Source of the DNA: Paraphoma chrysanthemicola
Lineage: Eukaryota > Ascomycota > Dothideomycetes > Pleosporales > Phaeosphaeriaceae
Length of the DNA stretch: 64,000 nucleotides
Direction: 5' to 3'
Assembly: GCA_020744225.1 (NCBI GenBank)
Contig: JAGMWG010000001.1
Span: 434,001 to 498,000, forward strand
Below are positions 35,902-47,533 of the stretch, one piece after another. The notes below the pieces were generated by a model. The model worked only from the letters and a program-made list of their open reading frames with translations. It was not told the origin of the DNA and did not search any database. Position 1 is the stretch's first letter; every line of letters starts with the position of its first letter. A program made the position numbers and the translations under genes.

Positions 35902-36662
35902 TTAAGCCGTCTTGGGCTTTTTCTTCCCAATGTCGTAGCCCCATTTCCGCAAAGTCTTGACAACCTTGGGCAGGACAGCGGCGGTGAGGGGAACGCGGAT
36001 GAAGATGAAGGACTTGTGGACGAGGTAGGCTAGGCCAAGCTGTGTCCATATTGCTGGATGCTAAATCAGCCAATGGTCACACTAGACATGTACGAGACTG
36101 GCTCACAAGCATCCGCTCTGCTGCGTTCAGCCACTTCTGCTGCGCTGAGATGGCCCTCTCGTGCCGTGGCCTCAGCGACGTCCTCGGTCGCGGGAGCACC
36201 GGCAGAGGGTCTCCCTGCGTCGGGAATGGCCAGCCGCACCACAGTCCAGAAGGCGTTCTTGACCACGTCCTCGTAGTGGCCTATTCTGTCGGTGCCCAGA
36301 AGACGCACAGCGAGGAAGCAGAAGGGAAAGTCGAGGACAGACAGGGCAAAATAGACGCCGACAGCCGTCCAGCCATACTCGCGCGACAGCTTCTTCAGGC
36401 GCTGCGACAGAGACGGCGCAGGCTCAGGGCTACCCAGGTGCGGCGTGGGGTTTGGCTGCTGCGGGCGAGGGCTGTCGCTCTTGAAGCGCAGGAAGCGGCC
36501 GCGGCGGGCAAGGGCGGATCGCTGGCATGGTGACAGGAAGGAACTGCGTGGCGCCGCGGCGAAGAAGGTCCGCGAGAGCAGCGGCGACGACAACGACGAC
36601 CTGGGCACAGAACTGCCGGCGAAGAGCGGCGCAGGCCAGAGGCGTGCAATTCGTGTCTTCAT
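35902..36662 (-). CDS. DUF1279 (FAM210-type) mitochondrial membrane protein
   Basis: Two exons (36662-36107, 36053-35902; 53-nt intron, phase 1, GGCTGAT branch) encode 235 aa. The N-terminus is rich in Arg, Ser and Ala without acids (MKTRIARLWPAPLFAG...SSLSSPLLSR), a strong mitochondrial presequence. The DUF1279 core is SLSQRLKKLSREYGWTAVGV, then a hydrophobic span and FLAVRLLGTDRIGHYE. An Ala/Pro-rich loop separates it from the second half made by exon 2, WTQLGLAYLVHKSFIFIRVP, then KVVKTLRKWGYDIGKKKPKTA. Animal FAM210A/B belong to the same family and act in mitochondrial translation and cristae maintenance; the fungal role is not established. The acceptor was chosen (second AG) because only it restores the family frame. 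Confidence 0.88.
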
Positions 36663-38720
36663 TGCAGCGGGGGCAGCAATGTGGCGGTCGGGTGCAGGTA
36701 GGGAGATTCACGTGTCGGGCCGTGGCAGAGAAATGTTTCACGTCAGCCATCGCGATCAGAGTGACCTCACTCCCGGGCCAGGGTCCAGTCCAGATCACGT
36801 GATCCTGCATGCCACCTGCATCCAGGAAGCGAGGTTCTGTGCCCCTCCACTTTTATTGCTACCACTACCTACTTCTGTGCTCTCCACTGCTGCCTCAAAG
36901 AGCTGTGCATCCATTTGCGGCAGCCCAGAAACGGTGGTTTCGCCGGGAAGCCCGTCTCACAGCACCCCCTGCTGGCTGCCCGCTGCTCTCGGTTACAGAT
37001 GCGTCCCAGAAAGGAAATGTGAAATGCAGTACCGCGCGCGGGAACTCCTTGCTAGAACGTGGCACATGCACATGCAGCGCACGTCTTTCTCTCGCCTGGC
37101 CGTTGCCGTGTGGAGCTTGCGTTCCCCAAGCGTGCAGACAATACCGGACCAGGGCTGCAAGACCACATGGGCAGCCCGGGACAAGGGCCCAACCTGCATC
37201 ATGCTTGGAGCTTGGAGATTGGAGATTACTACTGACAGCTTTCGGCCATGAGTCTACTGTATGACCTGCCGTAGCTCTGACCTGCTCGTACCACTTGCTG
37301 CGGTGCATTGGAATTCTAATCTGCGGGCCATCGACGCGTCGCCTCCACCATGGTGCTGGGCGGCCGGCTTAACTTCGCCTGCCACCTCTTGCTCGGGTCG
37401 CTGGTGGCGCGGTCGTGGAACGAACTCCGATACATGCGGGCCTTGCTGGAGCCCGTCCGACAGAGTCCAACACGACTCTTCCCAAGGCCATCATCCGATG
37501 ATGCCTTGCCCGCGTCTGACGGCATGCACCTCGATGCGCGTCGCCGCATGTTGAGTAATGGGCGTGTGTGGACAGCGTGGGATGTGGGTGAAGCCGCAGA
37601 GCCGTTCGAACCTCTTGCGGGCTCTAACAACTCCCAACGTCTCACATTAGCCTAATCCGATCTGACACGGTTCCACATTGGCTTCGCTGCGTCTGGCCTT
37701 GCGATTCAAGTGGTTGGCTTTGGCTCGACAAACCCCATACCTGGCAGCACCACAAACGCTGCACAGCACTGCACTGCACTGCACTGCGCTGCGCTGCACT
37801 GTCCCGGCACCACGTCCACTGCCGAACCAGCCCTCTTCTGCCCAGTACCGCGACATCGCGACGCTGCGTCTGCCTTACCCCCTTGATCGCTGCTGGTTTC
37901 CCCGTCGTCATTTCGCACGCACGCTCTGCCCAACCGCTAACGCCATTGAGAATTATCTCCAGTGGAGAAGGTTTGGAGAGCACAAACAAAGTTTTCGGCG
38001 TTCCGTTCCCCTGCAAGGCGCCAGTCTCATACTTCAAGCTACCGGTATCGAGCTGACGAGTGACCGAGGACATTATTCATCTACCTGGCCATGCATTTGC
38101 CCTGACCAAGGGCTCCCACCTTGCCTTGATTGGCCTGCCGTCACAAGCAGTTCCTGAGCACTCTAACGTTCCAGAGCAACGGACGGGCCTCTTCTTCGCA
38201 CAAGCATAGCGTCGTGCATCACACCTAGTAGCTCGGCTGAACTCCACAGTCCATCTTCCCCCTTGCCACAGCTCGGCGCCGTTCATCAGGTCCTGGTAAG
38301 CCAGGGTTCTGGCCGCACGCAGTCGTCGGACGGACAGTCCGTAGCCTGGTGTCACACCCAATATTCCTTCGCTTCACAACTTGACAGCGCCCAAAACGGC
38401 ACCCTCCCGGAGCCAACTGTTTGAGGCTTCGATTAAGCTCTCACCCTAAGCCGCTGCATGAGTCTCTGCTCAGGATCAGCCTGTCTCTCCACGTGGGTTC
38501 CTTCTCATTTTCCAACGCCCTATTTATATGCTTTGGTATATATACTTTGTATCCGCACTGTCCCTCAGCTTCGCCTGCCTATCTTCACATCACTACCCTC
38601 GCTCCTTCAAACTCTCCAATCACTCGCGAATCCCTTCAGCGCCTTCCGCACACCCATTTTCTGCCTCCCACTTTTTGACTAGTCTTATCCCGAGCAATCT
38701 ATCGTCTATTCACAATCGAC
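36663..38720. other. 2 kb gene-poor region upstream of a small gene
   Basis: The first part is the promoter of the DUF1279 gene. The last 300 bases are C/T-rich with a TATA-like TATTTATATG (38520-38529) and TATATATAC (38538-38546), typical of a strong fungal promoter and long leader for the gene at 38721. A pentanucleotide repeat lies at 37766-37800. Long open frames here lack any domain. Confidence 0.45.
37766..37800 (+). repeat. pentanucleotide microsatellite (GCACT/GCGCT)
   Basis: Seven perfect tandem five-base units are visible: four GCACT, two GCGCT and one GCACT. Units that differ by a single transition suggest slippage plus point mutation. It is non-coding and likely polymorphic in length between strains. 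Confidence 0.85.
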
Positions 38721-39005
38721 ATGGGTGGTAACACAGAATATATAGCTGGCCACGGCTACCTCTCTCTCAGTCAAGCCGTCCACGTCGCACAGAATAGCGA
38801 AGGAGGAGTCGACCAGAACCTTGCTAGGTTTCTTGAAACAAAACTTGCAAGCGTTTGGGCAAAACTCAACGCTCAACCAACCTCATATGTGCTTCCTCCA
38901 GACGAATTCGCTCTTCTAAATTATTACCGTACCCGGTTCGGAGACAACGAAATCGTCAGAAGTGCTACGAAACGATTTTGGGATAACCACAAAAGCGCTC
39001 AATAA
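38721..39005 (+). CDS. small conserved protein of unknown function
   Basis: A single exon of 94 aa follows a strong-looking promoter with TATA-like elements and a pyrimidine-rich leader. It contains no signal peptide, Cys or membrane span. The centre has a pattern FLETKLASVWAKLNAQP, then SYVLPPDEFALLNYYRTRF, then an AxKRFWDN ending. I associate this pattern with small hypothetical proteins of filamentous ascomycetes with DEFAxxNYYxxRF motifs. It would fold as a small helical unit. The function is unknown; the start is supported by the leader and absence of upstream in-frame ATG. Sequence of this kind in an otherwise gene-poor stretch argues it is real. Confidence 0.65.
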   Translation: MGGNTEYIAGHGYLSLSQAVHVAQNSEGGVDQNLARFLETKLASVWAKLNAQPTSYVLPPDEFALLNYYRTRFGDNEIVRSATKRFWDNHKSAQ

Positions 39006-39254
39006 CATCGTCATAACAAACTCTGTTCTCTACTCCTTCATCGAGGTAAATTGAAATTGTCCTCATCCAAATCAGACTGAACCGACAATATCAAGCAGGC
39101 TCACAGCGGCTCAGCCTTTCTGTCTGGCGTTTGACTACTTGATGCGATCAGCATTTTCGCGCGATACCTCTGGCGACGGTGTTCACGGCGTTCATTTTCC
39201 CGACTTCGGACCTTTATCATTGTCGGTATTTCTCTCAAAAAGTGCTTGGAAACT

Positions 39255-41410
39255 ATGTACGCCCACGTCATCACGGGGAAAACACTAATGCCCGCATGTT
39301 GTGCTCATGGGTGTGCGTTGGCGGGTACACAACACAGGGGTGGACGGACTTTGCTATACAACAGAAGGTGGCCTCTGTTCTGTTTATCCCTAATGCTAAT
39401 AGCAATATCGCAATCCACGCTCGCTGCCCTGTTGGCGCCGCCGCGAAATTTGCTCCACACTCCGACACTGTCGAACCTTGCCGCGAACGAATCTTCCGTG
39501 CTTGAATGCTTGCAAGTCGCAGCACCTGTTCCTATTCCCGCAGGCTCTTGCCAGCAGGTTTTGATGGTGCACACCTTTGCTTTCTCCTATGGTCAGCCTT
39601 TCGTAGGTAAGTCGCTACCTATTCAAGATAAGGTCAAAATGACCACCACCTCGATGCGACTCTGTTTGCCTGCCTTTTGTGGCAAACCCCGCTAATCTGA
39701 GCGGCAGCCCAGTATGCTCCACCCGACTGCGACTTTAGCCACGCCACTTTTAACCTAACCGTCACCTCTGCCGGCAGGCAGTTCGATAGACTGGCGCTCA
39801 TGTTTCTGGATGACATTGAAGTATTCCGCACATCGACTGCTGAGCCAACACGTGATGGCATCATTTGGAGCTATTTAAAGGACATGTCTTTGTATCTAGC
39901 TCTCCTGAAGACACCGCACAAGATTATCTTCGATCTCGGAAACCTAGTGGACGATACGTACACGGGCGTATGGAGCGCAACTCTCACAGCGATATTTTAC
40001 TCGGCGGAACAAACCTTCCATCCTGCGGATGTCATAGTGCCAATTTCGGCCCAGAGATCAAGGTCGAATGGGTCAAGTGCCTTCGTGGTCCCGGAGACTA
40101 GAGCACTGAGTAGCTTGAAGATGCCTCGCAATGCCAAAAAGGCTGTCTTTTCGATTTTAGCTTGTGGTCAGGCAGCAGAAGAGTTTTGGTGGAGCAATGT
40201 GCTCTCCTCAGATACACGTGTCTTCGGAGATGAGGCGCCACTCTATGGCCACTCACCCTTTCGGGAAGTCCAAGTATTGATTGATGGGGAGTTAGCTGGC
40301 GTTGCTTGGCCTTTCCCAGTCATCTTCACTGGTGGCATTGTCCCTGGATTCTGGCGACCAGTTGTGGGAATTGATGCATTTGACCTTCGGGAAGATGAGA
40401 TAGACATCTCGCCTTTTTTGCCCCGTTTGACGGACGATCAGTTGCACACTTTTGAAATCCGCGTCATGGGTCTGGACGACGATGGCAAAGGCAATGCTAT
40501 CCTGACTGAACGCATCGAGTCAAATTGGGTCGTGACCGGCAAAATCTTTGTTTGGTTAGATTCCGGCACGAACATCGTTACAGGGACGGTGCCCACACTC
40601 CGCACTGCAGATCCTCTCGTCAAACTTCAATCGACACGCCATATGGGACGCAATGGTTCCGTACAGTCACTAAATTATTCTATCCAGGTATCGCGTCAAA
40701 TCTCCACTACAGCAACGTTGTACACTTCACATGGCCCCGAAAATACCTCCTGGCAGCAGCGTCTCGAATTTTCAAATTCTGGCACTCTAGATAACAAAGG
40801 CAATAATCAGCGCATGCGACAGAACACATCAGGCAGGGACTGCTTATCCAGCGGATATGTCAGAACGTTCGAGTACCCACTGTGGGTCATCTCGGCCTAT
40901 GAGCAGCGACCTGGAGGCAATCTTACCATTGAGGGCATGATGGGTCGCGGGAAGTATGTGGATCAAACAGGCGACCTTGCTGTGCCTAATGCTTGGAAAT
41001 CTCTTAATTTCAAGCGCTCGTCCTGCAGACAGTCATCCTTCAAAGGATCCCACTCAAATAACTGGCAAAATGGCACCGCATCGTACGTTTCTATTCCTGC
41101 GCAGAAGCGGGCATACGGCACAGGCGCCACGGAACAACTCTTTACGCTGACTGGCATCAACGATGACCCCCGCGCAGGGCTTGAAGGCGCCACCAATGAA
41201 GCAGTGCCAGCAAATGAGGCAAACGAAGCGCTTTACCGACGACATGTGCTTGCAGTCAACAACTCCATAGCGTATGACGACGAGGAAATAGGCTGTCAGC
41301 AGGAGGTCCACAGTTGGTTCGCTATCCCCGACAAATGGGCTACCATGACCCAGATGCACGAATTTGCTGGCCAGAAATCGAGGACTTTACTGGGCCGGGG
41401 TCCGCATTAG
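39255..41410 (+). CDS. PNGase A-like peptide N-glycanase, secretory/membrane
   Basis: Two exons (39255-39606, 39708-41410; 101-nt intron, phase 1) encode up to 684 aa. The N-terminus has an uncleaved-anchor-like or signal segment (WPLFCLSLMLIAISQSTLAALL) preceded by about 40 residues, so the true ATG may be at 39291 or 39390. The catalytic region matches the PNGase A family: PDCDFSHATFNLTVTSAGRQ, DRLALMFLDDIEVFRTSTAEP, DLGNLVDDTYTG, and GFWRPVVGIDAFDLREDEID with GKIFVWLD. Plant PNGase A (peptide N-acetylglucosaminyl asparagine amidase A) releases N-glycans from glycopeptides. The fungal enzyme probably acts in the secretory path or outside the cell. The core looks complete; the extreme C-terminus is less certain. 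Confidence 0.85.
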
Positions 41411-44409
41411 AATAGCCTGGCTGCAGATGAAAAGTGTGTTTGCTTTGCACGAGATTGGTAGGGGATACATGCCGTGCGACCGTCGACGAGCAACCGACGT
41501 TGCACTACGCTGCCCCCAGAACCTTGCCAGTCATTGGTACATCCTCTTCATATTGACACATGTTGAAAATGCACAACATCTGCGTGCCCCGTTCCGTTCG
41601 CTTCGTGCTAGGTCGTACATCAGTCTGCTCCACTTACCGCTTCCATACAACTCACGCGCGCCCTGCAAGTGCTCCACCAACTGTCGCTGTCAGTCTCATC
41701 TAGGCTGCCGGTCACGAAGTGTCGCTGATAACCCTGGTATAAGACGTCCTTTTAAGATTCCTTCGTGCACGCAAGACATGACTCTTCGCAACAGTGTGGC
41801 TAACACTTGCACCAGCCAAGTTTGTTACGATCGTACGGATAGCGTACATGGGAACCCCTCTATTATAGCATCCTAGCTAGCACCATAGGATGCAAATCCC
41901 TCGCGATTCAGTACAGCGAGGACTGTGTACTGGACGAGATCCTTCGTCTGTTTTCGATGTCGGCTTGGCCACTGCCGTGTCAACCTCGTTCGAGGTCGAA
42001 CTATGCGTGCGCGAATCATGGCTGCCCACGCTTGGTAGACACGTATCAGTGGAAGTCCATGTGATTGCTTCCTGCAAACAAGCCTAGTGTATAGTTCAGC
42101 AAGACGATACAGTGGATATGTAAACAATAGGGTGGAAAGAGAGTTCTAGCGAGTCTCACTTGGCGAACTTCTCGTAGAGACCGCAGAAACCAATATAGCA
42201 AGCCAGACGTCCCTTCTGGACGGAGCATCGTCTGGACTAGTGACCAAGTGGAGCAAGCTCTGAACACGGACCATTTAATCCAGCACGAGGACGATTCGTC
42301 GTAGTAGCGTTTCCTATATACTCTGGATCTATCACTACATAATTCCATGCCACCCGGATATCGCTAGACGCTTGTACATTAAATTGTCTCACAAGGTAAC
42401 CGAAGTGCCTATCCCAGCTCATTCTGACGTTCAGACTATTGACTACGTCCCGTCACACGAATGGGGTGCGTTGAAGGCGTGAGCCACAAGCGCCGTAAGA
42501 CCAACCTTATCACTTGATTTCTATGAACCTTCGGTATGTTTAAGAGGTGTCAACAGACTTCCCGTCATTACCTGGTCCCGCATCCCCGCCCGTCGAAGAT
42601 CAACAAGCGAAGTCGCACAGGGAAGTAGCAGGGGGATCCTGTCCTCGGCGACCATGACTCGTCAACATTATCGGAGCGTAGGGCTGACACATGCACGTAA
42701 CGTTACCGTACTCTTTAAAGTTCCATTTCAGATATAATACGTGCCATGAGGCATCGTTGCAAGAATACATTGTCAAAAGCGTGATGATTGGCACTGAGTG
42801 TCCAGGAGTACTCGGATGGAAGAAATTGGCCCGAAATATCTGAACCCGACAGTTCGTTACCAAGTCGGCCTCATATTGCCGACGAAAGATGCCGCCGGGC
42901 GAGGTGTAACCCGGCAACTTCCAGTGAATTTAGAATTCGGCGAATGTGGAAGCGATGGACTGTTCCATGCACCCCATGAATCGATCAGCACCGAGGGCAT
43001 CCCGCACTGCAGCGATCAACGCGCCGCCAGTGTCAGACAAGGCCGTCTTGTTTCAGGCCTTAGCACAATGAGGCATCGTGCGCCAAAGGCCACTGCAGGC
43101 CTTCCGCTCGAAGCGCACGCATGCGGCTCGTGAATTATCGGTGGACAGTAAGCATGGGCCAGAATTGTTTGAGTGCAAGGTTTCACTCCAAGGTCGCCTA
43201 AGCAGGTCAGCCAAGATGGCACACTGGAACTTTGCAGCAGGCGTGGTGCTTGACTCAAATGCATCCCGCGTCGCTTTTCTTACCACATGTGCTTGAAGCA
43301 CAGCAGTCACGCCATGGCGCGCCCATGTGTCGCCGCGTGATTCTTATCCGTTGATCAGCCATGATTGCGCTATCCCGGTGGTTCCGGCGAATCATGCATT
43401 TCATGTCAAAGCCTCATGTACGACATACAACGTACAGTTTGCACCTCGATTACCGTGACCGGTCAAACCCATGCAAGGGAGGCTGGAATGGGCAATCCCC
43501 CAATGTGAGATTTAACCGTTCGGCACAGCGATTGATAGTCTCGCAACGTCAAAAGGCAAGGCAAAACAGCGGCATGCGGCTGTCATGGTCCGATGCGATG
43601 CAGGCAGACATGCACCTTTGTGTGCTCAGCGAGGTTCCAATACACAGTAGGTGTGGCTCCAAGAACCTGGAGACCTGGAGAAGCGCCGAGTGCCACGTGG
43701 GAAGAATGCCAGTTGCCGCCAGGATACCCGTTGAGGATTGACGATGCGCATCATATGTCTGTAGCACTTGGCAAGGGAGCTTGCATTGCACACACTCACA
43801 CACTCGGCTAGCCATGCACGATATTGGTGGCTGTTGTCTTCCACGGCCTCTCAACGTCTTAACCATGTTATTTCCGACGTGGACTTGGCGGAGGCTTTAT
43901 GGGTCGACCCACCCCTATTACTATATAGCTGGACACTTGCAGCGCACGCCCTCTGGCGACTATTCTGTGGTTGAGAATTGTCTGCGGCCCACGGTGATAA
44001 GCGGGGTAAATATTCCGTGGCGTCGCTGGACAAGCCTTCCAAATCCCACCTTAGACATCCATCCTCATCGAGCTCGCCAAGTACTGACAGTACGTGTGTC
44101 GTAAAGAGCTGGGGCCCTTTTTGAACCCGCCTTGAGGGCGTAGGCATTGTGCGAGTTCGCGTTCTTCGAGATGCACGTATCAGCAAGGCGGTGGTGGCTG
44201 ATGTACGGGCAGCGTCAGTATGATGATGTTGGGCCTGGAGTCGTCTTGCGGAAGCCTTACTCGCTGGCTATGAGTTCGCGCCTTCCTGATTCTCGAATAG
44301 CGCGTCGTCCTGGCCCCAGTAGCTTCTCAGCCTACCGCCGTACAACTTCCCTAGGACTCATCCTTAACATCTCGTCATCATCCTCTCCAGGACCATTCCC
44401 TGAAGCGTT
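41411..44409. other. 3 kb gene-poor region
   Basis: This is the longest gap in the window. All frames are short, mutually overlapping and without domains on both strands. I found no long terminal repeat, inverted repeat or transposon protein. Unidentified species-specific exons or decayed repeats cannot be excluded. Confidence 0.4.
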
Positions 44410-46111
44410 ATGACCCAGCCAGTCCTTGCAAAGACTGTGCAAGAGGGTGCACAGCATTTCTACCACCCCAGCGAACAGGAATATCCAACGTCAACCCTTG
44501 ACCCCGGAGATAAGCCCGAGCTCCCGCCTCGTCTCGACCGCGGGGCAATCCGTGTCTCCTCTCCAAATCCCTCCTTCGTCTCCACAGACGATGCGGACCA
44601 TGATCGTCTGGGTCGCTTTCCCGAACACCTGACCCAATATGGCCGGAGACGAGCTTCCCATTCACCGGTACCCCCGTCAACTGCGCTGGCCAGGTTGCAA
44701 TCTTTCTGGGTTGCAAACAAAGGTCTTGCCCTTGTCTTGATATCACAGCTGTTTGGCACCCTGATGAATGTGACCACACGCATGCTCGAAATGGAAGGGA
44801 ACGATGGTATTAGATGGCTTTGTGAACCTGCCACTGGCACACAGAGGGCTAACAGTCTCCAGGCAAAGGCTATCATCCTTTCCAAATCCTCTTTGCCAGG
44901 ATGTCCATTACTGTAGTCTGCGCATCACTCTACATGTGGCGTAAAAAAATTGAGCATTTCCCATTTGGTCTCCGCGAGGTTAGACCGCTACTAGTTGCCC
45001 GTGGCTTGTCCGGTTTCTTCGGGGTTTTTGGCATGTACTGTAAGTGCTCCAACATGGTGATGGGAACAGTAACTCCTTGGTCAAAGTCGCACTTCCGGCA
45101 TGCTTTCTGGGGCACCATTGGAATGCAATCACAGATCGCTACGTGATCTGCCATGCTGAGACTCTAGTACTTCCCATCACCCTTCTCGTTCCGTGTGCGC
45201 ATCTGATATTCGCAGACTCGCTGTTATACCTTCCTCTCGCCGATGCAACAGTAATCACATTCCTAGCACCCAGCCTCGCATGCTGGGCCTGCAGTTATCT
45301 CATCAATGAGCCTTTCACTCGTATGGAACAGATTGCAGCCTACGTCTCCCTGTTCGGTGTCGTCATCATTGCGAGGCCCTTCGCAGTATTTTCACGGTCC
45401 AGCGATACAGTCCCTGCTGCGAGCGGCGACGGAGACTTTGTCCTCTCAAATCAGACCACGGTGTCTCCTGATCGACTTGCGGCTGACTACGATGCCGTGA
45501 CACCAACCCAGCGAGCAACAGCAGTAGGGATCGCAATGCTCGGAGTTCTAGGGGCAGCTGGTGCATACACAACGATCCGGTGGATCGGCAGGCGCGCACA
45601 TCCGCTGATATCAGTCAACTATTTTGCATCATGGTGTACCATTGTCAGTATTGTAGCCATGTTCACTATGCCTGGTGTCGGCTTCTTGCTTCCGCGGTAC
45701 TTCAAAGACTGGTGTTACCTGATCTTTCTTGGTATTTGTGGTTTCGTTATGGTATGGAACACCTCACTACCCAAACCTGTGCACTCTAACGCCTTCCAGC
45801 AATTCCTTCTCGCCGCTGGACTGCAATACGAAAAATCGTCACGAGCAACAAACATGGTGTACATGCAAATGCTTTTCGCTCTTACATTCGATAAAGTAGT
45901 GTGGGGTACGACACCGGGGGCGCTGTCGATCGTCGGCTCGTCGTTGATTCTTGGCTCTGCAATATACGTCGCTATGCACAAAGAGGACCCAAGCAAGGCC
46001 TCCTTGAGGGAGAGGGGCGATGAGGACGAGGAAAGAGGATTGATGTTGGCGCAAATGGATGGCCGCGGTGAAGAGCACATTGATAGATCGAATAGTCCCT
46101 CGAGGACATGA
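44410..46111 (+). CDS. EamA/DMT-superfamily membrane transporter
   Basis: Four exons (44410-44806, 44863-45039, 45216-45751, 45800-46111) encode 473 aa. A soluble N-terminus of about 95 residues precedes roughly ten hydrophobic spans in two EamA repeats. Landmarks are LISQLFGTLMNVTTRMLE, PFQILFARMSITVVCAS, YYSLLYLPLADATVITFLAP, NEPFTRMEQIAAYVSLFGVV, TIRWIGRRAHPLISVNYFA, and LQYEKSSRATNMVYMQMLFA. The tail is acidic and cytosolic. This is the SLC35G/DUF6 type of drug/metabolite transporters; the substrate is unknown. The third intron (45752-45799, 48 nt) has no in-frame stop and its length is a multiple of three, so intron retention would add 16 residues within a membrane repeat. The second intron is unusually long (176 nt). 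Confidence 0.88.
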
Positions 46112-47533
46112 CGCGTATATATGGCACATTAGATTCTATGATTGTATGTTCCTCAACGATGATGATGAGCTCCGCACAAGTCGATCACCCCTTCACCAAT
46201 CCCACCGATAGGGTGGGATCGTAGATTTCTGTGACGACGTGCCTTGACCCAAGATTTGTTCTTTCTATAACAAGCAACAGGTTCGGCGATAGTAGAAGAC
46301 GCTGTACATAATTAACTAACAAACAACAGCTTTCACCTTATCGTCCCACTTTGCCCCCATTTTGTTTGGGGAACATATGGCCTAAAGGCCAATTCAACAA
46401 CATTGGCCGTGGGCTTCTTCTCCTCTTCCTGTTCAGCTCGAGTCGCCTTTCAAGGCGTTCTGCAGCGGTCATCTTCTCTTCCTTCTCCTTTTTAGGGCGG
46501 CGCTCATTGCACATGGCTGTGCGCGACTTTTTTCTATAAGCACAGAGTCAGAAAACTACAATTATTCACATTAGTAATTGAACGTATGAGCTAGGGGCAA
46601 ATTCCTGCTCACACTCCTCTTCTTCTCGCTTACGCTTCTTCTCGGCCTCGATCTTGGCCCTGGCCTTCTTCTCTTCTTTGAACGTTTTCTGTAAATTCTG
46701 TTAGCAGAACCGTTCAACAGCTCCAAGTCGCCTTCAAGTATATCATATTAGTAATGCAACCGTGCTGTCGTCAGAATATGACTAAATTCTGTTTGAATCG
46801 TATCATAAATCAGAGAAGAAGCTGTGAGGGTAAATGAATCTCCTGGTGTGCGGTGCAGTAGTATAGGCTTCAGCCTAAGCTTTGCCATTTCTAGCAGCGC
46901 AGTTGTGTTGCTCTTCATTGTGTTTCTAGTACACGCGTTATATATCGAGACCGCTTCGACAGAACGTCTACTTATTTCGCTCGACGACAGCTGGTGCACA
47001 ATGGGCAAAAGTCACCGTTGCCAAATTAGGCTTCACGTGAAGTACAAACTTCACTTCTCTTTCTGCCACTGACTCCCAAGGCGGTGGAGGATGGCGACGG
47101 TGGTCCGTGCAAAGACCCTGAACAAGTGAAGAAGGCCGAGCTTCCTCATGGTCTGCTATCTGCTTCAGTTGTAAGGTCTAGGGCATGTTCCATGTATTCA
47201 CAGCTTGATGCCAAAGTAGTTTTTGAGGCCATCTAATAAATTGACAAATTGCTCACAGCAAACTCCAACATATGTATATACTCCTTCTATTTCCATTTGA
47301 CGCACTGAGTACTCAAGCGCGACTGCTTTCTGAGAGGAATCCGAGCGATCGGCACTTCCCGCACGACAGGAGTGTGCGGCCAAAGCACCCCTGTCAATGA
47401 AAGGAACGGTGAACTGGCTAGGTGGATTGGCTCGCCTTCAGGCCAAACTGTAGACTTTCTATTGCTGTGACGTTTATTCCTGAACTCCTCTCTCGCTCAA
47501 TACTCGCCACCATATCGCTTCGTTACGCCCGTT
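46112..47533. other. gap with one weak gene candidate
   Basis: Apart from the Lys/Glu-rich exons at 46338-46688, no supported gene is visible. Sequence is relatively A/T-rich around 46550-47050. The region before 47534 is the promoter of the GIY-YIG-like gene. Confidence 0.4.
46338..46688 (-). CDS. possible Lys/Glu-rich protein, 3' exons only
   Basis: On the minus strand two segments, 46688-46615 and 46533-46338, join in frame (90 codons with stop) across a candidate intron that has an unusual GTGTGA donor, a TTACTAAT branch and a TATAG acceptor. The segments are preceded by an acceptor with a CTAAC branch. The encoded sequence is strongly charged (KEEKKARAKIEAEKKRKREE, then KKEKEEKMTAAERLERRLEL), consistent with a helical or nuclear basic protein. 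No confident first exon or ATG was found upstream, so it may be a 5'-truncated remnant. Compositional bias alone can mimic coding sequence, so confidence is low. Confidence 0.3.

Noticed and set aside
36445..37251. 268-codon open frame on plus strand
   Set aside because: It overlaps the antisense of the DUF1279 gene and its promoter, has low-complexity Arg/Ala composition, and shows no domain.
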